Part shown: one piece after another, positions 54,254-64,000 of the stretch
Numbering within the stretch: the first letter of the stretch is position 1
Layout of the letters: every line of letters starts with the position of its first letter
Assembly: GCA_003194525.1 (NCBI GenBank)
Contig: NBIV01000056.1
Location: 124,001 to 188,000, forward strand
DNA from: Gracilariopsis chorda
Taxonomy: Eukaryota; Rhodophyta; Florideophyceae; Gracilariales; Gracilariaceae
Direction of reading: 5' to 3'
DNA length: 64,000 nt
Program-made: the position numbers and the translations under genes
Notes under the pieces: generated by a model
The model's database searches: none
What the model saw: only the letters and a program-made list of their open reading frames with translations
What the model was told of the DNA's origin: nothing

Positions 54254-57200
54254 TCATGATCCCTCTTGGAAACGTTAGAGAAAAATTGGTAGGATCGACA
54301 GGGTTGCACGTGCCTCGTTCCTTCTGTTTCGTACAGATACGTGAGTGTCGTTTTACAACGCTACCACCCAGGTCTTCGGTCTGTCGGTGCGCTTACTGCC
54401 GGGGCCATTTTACGGACATCCGGGGTCTGTTGAGGCGATCAGTCTGCCAATCGCCTGGACGAGTTTAAAGACCTCCCGGGTCAAAGCCTTAGTATGACCG
54501 CTATCTTTTGTTTTCATCTTGACTGTTACAGCTTTTGGGTCCGTTTTTCTTATCTATTGAAGCCCAAACGTAGCTCTCTAAGGAACTTCATTATGTCTTC
54601 CAATTTTTTCGCAAAGACCGGTAACCTTGATTGTCCGAGATTCGAAATGAAATCGACCATGTGTTCCAAATACTGAAATTCTAGACACCGATGTATCAAG
54701 ATCTGCTTCTATTTTTAGGCACAGCAACTCAAAAACCCACCTTTCCGGACAAATCGAGTTTCATCAAATGCCTGAATGAGCGTTTTGATCCAAATAAGTT
54801 TTGAACCTTGATGCGAATTGTGGCTTCATACTACAAGAAGACAGTACAGTTTCGAACGAAGTTAGACTGTTGTCGAACATTTCGTGGGGCTGTCATCGTA
54901 TTTGTAGCACAGATGTGAAGACTTGTTCAGCACAAAGCTGGACTGCGTTGATACGTCCTGCCGCTGCCGTTCTCTCCTTACTTGACCCAAGGCTGGGCCT
55001 CGTCTATTCATTCTGCTGTGACCTCTGGCAAGGGCTTTCTTACTGACACTTACATTCGGGCAGCAGCGCCCTTTCATCATTGTATTAGGCAAAACAATGT
55101 CATGGTAATTAGAGCAGAGCACTCTTCAATCATCATTTGTATTAGGCAATAACAAATCTTTGTATTCAGCGTATAAAATTCTTCTAATGCTGTCTTCACT
55201 CGTTCTTTATCTCGTAACAGTCGAGTAGTTTGATAATATAAGACGTTTTTGCAAGAAAAGTGGCGATGATATTTCTTTTAGCCATGCAATTGCTAAATAT
55301 TGTCTCTACCTAATGAAATAGCTCAATATGAGTGATCGCCTCACTTGGCTTTCATTACATAAAAAAACCTGTATTCCAATTAGCAGAAGATGCTTTCATC
55401 AGTTCCAGAGAATGGTTTGTGGTATGGGTTGCAAACGGGAATTAGGTCATAAAAACGTTCGTAGTTGCCGCTCTCAGTTTTGCATTAGCGCGTCAGCGTT
55501 CTCGAAAATACAATGTGAGTTGTAAGAGCGGTTTCCTTTGTGAGCATGAGTGCCATCAGCTTGAGTAGATCTCTTGGTCCGTTTTCCTTTCTCAGTTCAT
55601 GAATGAAGTTCCCTGTATGTGCTATTTTCCAAACGTATTTCTTCTCGCTTCTGGTGAGAATCTTTCTGAATGACGCGTTCAACTTATCAGTGTTGAGTAC
55701 AGGACTCCGCCCTCTTATAATAGACTTTTTTACCAATACGTTTAGAATTGCTATGAACCTCCATATATTCTCCAGTGTATCAGCAGCAACGCAGTTGTAC
55801 TTTACTCTCTGAACTTATTGATACTTCAATCTATAGCCTCTGCGAACAGCCTGAGCCGTTTATTGGATGGCTTTCCGCAATTTCATGTTCCTCATGGTCA
55901 AACAACATCCTTGGACTGCTTTGGAGGTTCGTCTTAAGATATATCTGTCCGGCGGAACTGGGTATGCAATGGTGGCTCACGCCGCGCTATTTGATGTATG
56001 CGCTTTGTATGCCGTACCACGGTATTCCGTATTCTCCGGACAATTGATGGTTGGACCGACCTTGTGTGAATCGTAGGAAAACATCTTGCTGATAGCAATC
56101 ATGGAGAACAAACAAACGGGAGGAAGGAGCCATTTTGGTGGGCCGTAATTTGAGAGCAGCCACCGGAAAACTGCCACAGAAGGTTGGCCATTTTTGCTTT
56201 CTGATTGCTTTTAGGCTTAGAGAAGAACTAATTATAGGTAGCACATGCTATGGCAAAATCGTATATCAGGGGGGATGAGGGAAAATAGCCTCGATGAGGT
56301 TGAGCGCGACGGATGGTTTTGTAAAGCTTCTTGGCTGATAGATAAAAAAATTGAAATGCAGCTTTCCAAGTCGGTGAAAAGTAACCGTGAAGGTATAAGT
56401 GGCGCATGCCAATTTGGAATTGGAGAAAGGAAGTCACAAAGAGCGGGGAGATTCCCAGTCCAAAAAAAGTGACCGCTACTCGGCTGTAAGGGTTATGTCC
56501 ATCTTTCGCGCTTACTAGGTAGAGAACTACGGTGAGTTTGGAGGGTGATTAATATCGGGCTAATAAATCAATACCAAGAAGATGGGGAAAATCTACTGGG
56601 ACGACATGAGTGGGGCTTTTAATCGTGCTGCCGTGCGGGTTAGGAAATGGAGGTTGGTAAAACGCAAAATTTTCTCGCGTCCATCACCGAGCGTGAAGGT
56701 CATTACCTGTCTTTTTAGACCAAAGAACTTGTTCAATAAGTTCTTGATTAGCGCTAGGTGTGATTTTCTGATGACAATCAGAGATGTGCCAGAATTAACG
56801 CTCGCTCCTTTGGAAGTGCATGAAACACAGAACTCATAGCCAAAAAATCACGCTGCGGCATGGAAACCATTGCTAAAGCAATACATGTGGAAGAGCTTGG
56901 AGGTCTGAATACTTTGCAACGTAGGTAGCGTTAGAGTGGATTGGGGGCATAGCATTGACTGTCATGATGCCAGAGCAGCGCGCAGTCGTTGAAGCTGCTG
57001 CAATCGAATTGGAAAGGGCAACTCGAAGGGAATGAAATCAAGAAGAACGGGAGGGCCGAGTGTCGGAGCTGAAGGTGTGAAATACGGGATTGGGTGTACT
57101 AGAGGTTCCGGAATGGCTGGGAAGTATTTGTAGTGTGCAGAATTGCCGTAGTATCCGAGATTGACGGCAAATATGGTGACTTAGACGGGCGCGTCAGATG

Positions 57201-60200
57201 GCGAATTTGAAGGCCATTTAAAAGCCTGAGTTCTTGGGATCAGATAAGAAAATTGGAGCATGGGAGTGAGCACCAAATTCCAGTTTGCACATGTGGAGAA
57301 TAGGAACGTACAGATTCTCTTCGAGAATCGCATCACGTGCACGTGCGAGTGTGGATTTTGGAAAGAATGCGGGTGCGTCCAAAACCTTCGACTGAAGGTT
57401 GGCCTGGTTAACAGTTGGCGGATTGGCCAATCTTTGATCTTCAAGTCTAAGTCGTCTCAGGCGAAGTGTTTTCATTTCATCCTAAAACACGTAATGGATG
57501 TTGTGACGCTAGTTCTTTTAGTTTTGTACTGTATTTTGGGGAGCGGTACAGATAGCGGATGACCTATTCATTCTGGAAACGAATAGGACAATACTTAATC
57601 AGATGATCCAAGGAATGTCATCGAAAGCAACATAGTGGTGCCTTTGAATTTGACGAATGCTTGCGTCCTTGCGAATGTGGAGTTTTGTGAGAATGCAAAG
57701 CATGCTTGGCTGAGTTGCCCTTTGCCGGACACGGTGGGGACACGAAGAAGACGTTCCACCAAACTAGTGGTTTGCATACAGTTTTCTTACGCATGCGAGA
57801 ATGGAATAGAATTCCTTTCTGCTAGGATAGATCGATGTGCTTCTGTAAAACTGAGCCCAGTGCAGATGCTGCTGAGGAGTAATTGAGAAAATTTTCTATG
57901 GAGCAGTGCAGAGTCTGTGTTGCCAATCAGTAGTCTTTAACGGCAGGAGCGAGAATTCAACGGTTGTTGTGATCAATGTCGAGTACTGCTGGTAGTCTTG
58001 GAACCAGGTCTTGGATGCAAGATGGTAGTACTCAAAATTAGTCGTTGAGCGATTTTGCGGGGGTTGTGTATTCATTGAAGCAGAGGGACTCCAGTTCTGA
58101 CAGGATGGGTGCTCTTCGGTACTTTCGTTATGGAAACTGGTTTTAATGGCTGAAAGGGACTGCAGAAACCCCATTACTGTACTTCGCTTCAGATGTGATC
58201 CCGCTAAATTAGTCGTGCTTTTTTTTGTGAACCTTGTACAGTGGAAATTGATAGCTTCATCTTGGCAAACGTGGCATAGATTGATGACATCCTTGACGTT
58301 AGTGCGCTTTTCAATCCATTAGTCTTCAATACACCTACCCTGCTTTTGTTTATTAACGAAATGCAGAGGCAGAGGAATCGGGTTGCTTCACAGTGCGGTC
58401 GAACTTGTTCTGTTCATATACTTCTGGACTTGTATGATTTGATGAAGCTGTATGTCGAGCATCCCGTCGGCTTGCTATTGAGAATCATTTTTTCTGTATA
58501 GTTCCTGGCTGGTTTGGATAACAAGGACGCTGGAAAAATGCTGAAAGGTCACGTTGGTGAGGAGGGGGTGCTCTGCCTCCTCTTTTTGGAACGCTAGGCT
58601 GGGTTGGACAGGCTGCCGCAAATCAGCAGTCTTCCGACGGAACCTCGCTTTAGAGGATAGAATCCTGACACATGTATTCAACAGGACTTGAAACGTTCGT
58701 GGTAGCATAGCTGAAGGGGTTCGTAATGCCGCGCTGTAGAATAGAAGTAAGGCCGCCCACGGTACTTTGGTAGTCGTGAAGTGGGGAAAAGAAAGCACTG
58801 GATTCGCTGGTAGGACGAGATGCCTCATTGGACGAGAGAGGCTGATCGTCGCAGAAGGATCTGGAGTGAGGCGGCTTTGCATAATGTTGTAAACGAAGTC
58901 ACATCCTTGGCGATACTCTGGACCGTACTAAATTATGTTCGCGATGCGTATTGTGTTGAAATTTTAGATCCGGCTTTCCGCATCTCTAACACTTTCCTTT
59001 CTTACGAAAGGGCCTTCGTATCTGGTGGTATCCTGATGTCTGGAAGTGTGGAGCAACGCGTCTGCGTGAAAATCCGTGGCGATGCAACTAATAAGAGTTA
59101 CACGTATTCGCTGCAATGGCTCTACGGTATATTAGTTGGACTCACGTGGAGTGGCACCAAGCGCATGGTTTAGTGTGTGTAAGTTCACCTAGGAAGGTAG
59201 GAATGTGGAATAGATTACAGAATAATGGACGCATGTGCGCTTGTGCTACAGCGCCATGCTTTGATCTTATGTATTACTTGGAACGACCCCTCAGGGTGCC
59301 TGAAACTGGTCTAGCAACGTTTGTGTACCTGAAGAGGTGTGTACTATTTTAGTTAGCTATTATTATTTATTTCTGTATTTAATTCATATCTATCACCTTT
59401 TGATTTTAGATATTCTTTTTTGGGCGCGAGTGCTAAGCAAAGTGAACCTGAGTCTTCGGTCGCACAAAAGTGTTCCGTTTGACCTGAAAATTCTGGCTCT
59501 GGATTGTTTTGACTTGGGAGCGTGCATTACTCCACCCGGAGGGTCACCGCAGTCGTTTTGTACTATTTACCCACTCGGTACGACTACAGATATACTGTGT
59601 TCAATAATCGTCGTCTTACTTGTGTTGCAATGCCCCAAGGCGGGCGCTGGCACGCAAAGGTGTTCGACGTCCTCCTCCATAGGGTAGCACAGCGATAAAG
59701 CCACCTATGGTGAGCGCACGAAGCTGGTTTTAAAGCCAGGACTCACTGTCACGATAGGGGTACAGGTGTAAGAACGAAGAAGATCGAGAAGTCGGAAGCG
59801 GGGAATTGTGGCGACACACGAGTTGTGGCAGACACACAAGGGCGGAACGGTATCCACACGAGTGGGGCGGTGATGAACGAGGCAACGGTAATCATCACTA
59901 CTCGCCGTACAGCAACACCTGTGTACGGGTACACGCAGCATTAGCCGCGGTAAAAGCGCACACAAAAACAAACACAATAGTAAGAAAGTGCTGAAAACTC
60001 TACAACGTGGGTAACTAGACCTGCACTAGGTGGCGTCTCTTCAGACGGAGTAAAACACTGACCAGGTGTCCTGAGTCATGGTCGACACTCGCTTGCCGCG
60101 TTTACTTCCACCCGGGCGACCTGAGCTCACCCATATAAGTAGTGGTGGTCGGCTGCCTGACAGTACAATGAAAGTAGCTAGTAATATCCCTGAGGGGGCG

Positions 60201-60738
60201 TCTAATACTACACACGTGTGATACAAGCCAGAAATGCTGAGCACTACACCTGCAACCCAAATTGGGGCCCTTCCAACTGAAACTGAATACCGGTGCATTA
60301 CTCGTACTTCAAAGTCGGGAAGTGGGCATCGCCATAGCGGAATATAAAACCAAGTAGTGCTGATACCACTAAAAGCGTTGCACTTCATGACTTCTATTTT
60401 CTCTTTGTTACAGATCTCGACCCTGTATTGGGTATTCTCTTGTTGTTTTCTGTTGCTTTTGCGCCCACCTTCGGGTTGGTTCCCGCTGTCTGCACGACTC
60501 GTCTGGTGGTTCCCTTTCGTCATCGGATAGTCCCCTTTTCTGGGTTGGCACTGGTCCACAGTACGCGTGTTCCACCGTTTCCTGGCTTTACCGTTCCTCT
60601 TTACCTCCGTGATATTTACGAACTACCGTCAGTCTTACACCCAAAACCCGGGTAGACGGAGGGCTCAACCGTTCAGTCTACCTCGCAAGAGGGCAGGGAC
60701 TCGAAAATCCTTGAGTTTCACCCATTCCTCGGTTTGCA
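54254..60738. other. no supportable gene
   Basis: 6.5 kb with many short frames and no intact domain. A stretch at about 59540-59690 (plus) reads YRYTVFNNRRLTCVAMPQGG, which could be a worn reverse transcriptase palm segment, but nothing around it confirms this. A CA-repeat-like stretch lies at 59950-59985. Confidence 0.4.
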
Positions 60739-61300
60739 CTACAGGACGTTCCTTCCTGTCATCATGGTCTTCCTAAATTTAACGTTTTGCAGTGTGCCAG
60801 ATTTCATTTTGATATTTTCTTGGGTCTCGGTCTGCAGGTCTTTGATCGCCATCACGGCATCTTTCAGGCGTATGAAGCAACCCTCTGATTTCTCTGTCAT
60901 GACACACCTGCTTGGGTTTAGTTTATTTTCGATGTCTTTATGACATTCTTTAACCTGTTGAGTATTTAAATTGGTCATAGAGGTTTCTGATTTTGCATTC
61001 GCTTCCTCGGTGCGCTGACCCATTCGTGAAGTCCATGAATTTGGTTAAGATTCCAATCAAGACGCTAAGCTTGGTTCAAGATATCTGTTGATATTTTTCT
61101 GTAGAGGTGGGGTTTATTCTTGCTGCCGTGACCAGGGTAGATACTACATTGTTGAAGGTAATAATTGATAGGTGCGCGTTCTCCAAAAGTACCATCGCAA
61201 AAGCTTGACTGTCCTGCCCGTCTTCTCTTCCCAATGATAGACTCAGATAGGCTTGTGTGTGCCCGTAAAATCAATCGGCGTATCTGCTATAACATTCGTT
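60739..61300 (-). pseudogene. relic of a second copia-like gag
   Basis: The minus strand around 61075-61205 reads DSQAFAMVLLENAHLSIITF and NNVVSTLVTAARINP, which lines up with HSQKFALLLFENARLPTSTF and NSIVSIFIANART in the 6.4-12.2 kb copia-like element. A further frame, 61023-60739 (IRLKDAVMAIKDLQTETQE), resembles the LEDAVSTLKDIKTQD piece of the same gag. It is therefore a second, badly decayed copy of the same family, of which only gag is visible. Confidence 0.6.
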
Positions 61301-63250
61301 GTCTCCTTTCATACAAATGTGTATCGCTCGGATCATTTAAACTTTGCATCTGACAGACTCTGATAATGAATCGGTAGCGATAGTGCTTATGGTCTTTTAC
61401 AATTCTTCATGTCATTCGCCATTCGTCTTATTGATGCTCGTACGTAAGCATAATTCTCTAGCATCTACTGATCTGCTCAAAAGCTGCTGGTTTCCATAAG
61501 TCATACATGAAATAGCGTCAACCTTAGGGTATTAGCTACGCCCTTGGCACGATTGTCTCATCCTTCAGCGTAGTCCAGCACTCTTTTTGCCCGTATTTTG
61601 AAGCTTTGTCTACATATGTATTTATCGGTAGTTGATTCAAGCATTTGTGGTTCGAGAGGGTTTGTTGATGATGGTTGCTCTAGTTGTATAACTGTGGTTT
61701 GAAAAGATTCCATCTCAATTACTGGAACTACAATGTAATCTTGGAATACAACAGCAAGCAGTGTTGCCCGGAGTCCGCCCTCTTTGTCCTTGGCCCTCTC
61801 CTTTGCTTACTCTCAGCATCTTTGCTGCTCTTATAACACTTGCAGGCGCCCATTCTTTCTTTGTATACATATGTTCTGACCTTTCTCCTTTGTCACCTTT
61901 CTAAGTGTACTACGCTCGATTTGGTCGCGCACCTGCGTTCAATTACAATAGTCAATATCAATTCGACACGTATGTTTCTCATCACAGTAGACCTATCAGG
62001 GGGTGGTAAATGGAAAAGAACTACACAGCAGAACGTATGGGCTCAACGCCATGGCACGTGTTCGCTGACTCTGCAGTCTTATTGGTGCGTACACGCTGAC
62101 TCGCCTATATCAAATAACTGTTCGACATAAAACCCGTCTTCTTAACTGTAATTCGTCGTTTCATATCAAAACAGTACTAAATGTTTTGCAGAAAACGAAC
62201 GTTTGGAGCGCCAGTCTCTGAACGCTCAGAAGCCCACCCCTCCAAGAATCCGTTATCATTCCCCTCTAAACCTCGTTAACAAGCTTTAGGAGCTTCGCAC
62301 AATCTCACAAGCTTTCAGCGTACGCAATTTGATGAGAGGAAGTAGGTTTACCAAGCACACGAACAATAAGTTTCCCGCAAAACGAACGATAAAAGACACC
62401 AAAGCTCGAAACCAGTCAACGCAAACGCAAGGGCTATTTCACATAAATTGGGTGTTTAGTACCTGGGGTACACGTTCAAGCACGGTTGTGGTCATTTGAA
62501 GGATATGACCTTCACTTGGCGGAAGTGATGTAGATTTGTGATTGATTTTGAAGCTATCGGCACGCAGCCAACACGCTCGACGAATTTCATTGATATTGGA
62601 AAATGGCCTGGTCTGACGATGTCCATTGTTTCTGTTCTCTCTTTTAAAGTACTGCGCTGTCCGCTACGAAACTTTCAAACCTTGTAATCTGGTCAACTAC
62701 CAATCTTAAAAAGCATTCAAAACCGTATATAAACAACTAAAAGCTGGGTTGTGGATTCTGAGATTCCTGCATGCCACAAAATGGAGTTCATCCGACGAAT
62801 TTCATGTTGGATAGTTACGTCGAGTATTTTAGCTCTTTCTCCGTGGTTCTGCTTTGTCTGAGATCTCAGAGTTTCCATCAACCTGCGAAGACGGAATGGT
62901 GGTTTTTGCCGTTACGGGATATTGCGTACTTTAGCCGCCTGAAACAGTATAGTAGTAGCCACCACGGTTAAAGCTCCTCCAATTGCTCGCTTGGGATATC
63001 AAGCATAGAATGAGCTACTTAATGCGAGATATTACACATTTGAAGAATGTCAAATGTTGCAAACGTGCAAAAGATCGTCGCCGATAAGATCCTGCCACAC
63101 AACTCTTGGACAGATCGTAGTAAACGTGACGTTATGTGCAGCCTTTCCTCGTCTCTTTCGTTCTACGGCTCCACTTTCATATAACTGTCCACATATATGA
63201 ATCTAAGTAACAATGACTCAGACGAAGTCGCAGAAAACTAAAACGATTCA
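61301..63250. other. no supportable gene
   Basis: Short frames only. Part of it may be the 5' LTR or leader of the copia gag relic, or the upstream end of the Harbinger element, but no boundary could be set. Confidence 0.4.
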
Positions 63251-64000
63251 ATGTTGGAATCTTCTCGTGATGAGGCTCAACAACTACAAGTCAGTGCCAT
63301 GCAGAACTTTTACACTGCTAGCACAATGTTCTTTCAGTTTATGATGAAAGCAGTTGCGTCACTTCTAAGCGCACTTCTAACCCGCAGAAAACCTCGTCTC
63401 TCCCTTTTTCCTATTACCAAACCGTGGTTTGAAGGTGTCATATCCATCTTTTCAGACAGAGATTTTGAGAGAGCCTTTCGGATGAGTCGAAAAGCATTTG
63501 ACCAGCTTGAAGCCATTCTTACAACAAGCGTTTACTTATGGCGTCACTTGGTGTGCCAAGAAAGACGTATTTCTCTCCGCGTTAAGATCGCTATTGTAAT
63601 TGGAATGATGGCAGGTGCAAGTTTTTACGATCTTATGCTGCTCTATGAAGTAAGTGGAACCAGCATAAGACGTTGTTTTAATCAGTTTGTAAATGTTTTT
63701 CTTGACGTCATGTCGCTTCCGGGCCTACCAAAAGACGAACAAGGTTTGTAGCAAATAGCCATGGGGTTTATGACTTCTCAAATATCTCCAAACCCTTTTT
63801 CAGGCTGTATTGGAGCCATTGATGGGCTTTCCGTGAAAATAAGGAAGCCACCGAATGATGAAAACCGAAGTTCTTTCTACTGCAGAAAAGGGTACTATTC
63901 GATTCCAGGGCAAGCTCTTGTAGACTCTAATTATCGCTTCTTGGACTTCTTTGCACTTGCAGTCGGATTTACTAACGATGCTCTTGCGTTTGCAATATCC
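63251..64000 (+). pseudogene. Harbinger/PIF-type DDE transposase, cut by window end
   Basis: The nuclease of a Harbinger/PIF DNA transposon (DDE_Tnp_4). The first part (MLESSRDEAQQL to LPGLPKDEQGL) has the helical N-terminal region with DFERAFRMSRKAFDQL and ISLRVKIAIVIGMMAGASFY. After an in-frame TAG at 63749 the same frame continues with FSGCIGAIDGLSVKIRKP (first catalytic Asp), FYCRKGYYSIPGQALVDSNY (second Asp) and FLDFFALAVGFTNDALAF. The third acid lies beyond the window. The single stop suggests a recently disabled copy, unless the stop is part of an intron boundary. Confidence 0.85.

Noticed and set aside
59540..59690. Reverse-transcriptase-like MPQG segment on the plus strand
   Set aside because: Only one motif is present, with no catalytic box or neighbouring RNase H. 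It is too weak to call an element.
60041..60559. 172-codon minus-strand frame
   Set aside because: No recognised motif; it lies in a region of decayed repeats.

Overview
The window is nuclear DNA of a eukaryote. About two thirds of it is transposable-element sequence. A gene island of roughly 10.5 kb (about 29.9-40.4 kb) sits inside it, with mostly intron-free genes packed head-to-head and tail-to-tail. Compact intron-poor genes beside Ty3/gypsy, Ty1/copia-like, pogo and Harbinger elements would fit a florideophyte red alga (Chondrus-like). That assignment is an inference, because no rRNA or organelle marker is present.

Layout. 1-2.2 kb: no gene seen. 2.2-4.1 kb: decayed pogo/Tigger-type DDE transposase. 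6.4-12.2 kb: old minus-strand Ty1/copia-like element with two diverged ~500-bp LTRs. 12.2-14.6 kb: 3' remnant of a Ty3/gypsy element, consisting of an antisense ORF and a 902-bp LTR. 16.05-21.0 kb: minus-strand Ty3/gypsy chromovirus with a chromodomain relic. 21.7-29.4 kb: young plus-strand Ty3/gypsy element with 777-bp LTRs about 99% identical and a 5-bp target duplication, inserted into an older reading frame; it carries gag, pol and a third ORF. 29.9-40.4 kb: gene island. 42.9-54.3 kb: plus-strand chromovirus with a very long tail between integrase and chromodomain, and a conserved ORF on the opposite strand between pol and the 3' LTR. 54.3-63.2 kb: mostly unassigned, with one copia gag relic. 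63.25-64 kb: Harbinger/PIF transposase running off the window.

The gene island holds an unrecognised three-exon nuclear-type protein; a TMEM170-like membrane protein; SPT20, a SAGA coactivator subunit, divergent from it and apparently with one frameshift; a PLP enzyme of the D-cysteine desulfhydrase/ACC deaminase family; NOL10/Enp2, an 18S rRNA maturation factor, divergent from the enzyme gene; and a small protein resembling bacterial Hc1 histone-like proteins. The genes are housekeeping in character and do not form an obvious pathway; their pairing suggests shared promoters.

The most notable observations are the conserved antisense ORF shared by two gypsy elements (12.2-13.6 kb and 51.6-53.5 kb), the Hc1-like gene in a eukaryotic setting, and the young element whose Gag start codon lies inside the LTR so that translation would run through the primer-binding site. 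No tRNA, rRNA or CRISPR array was seen.
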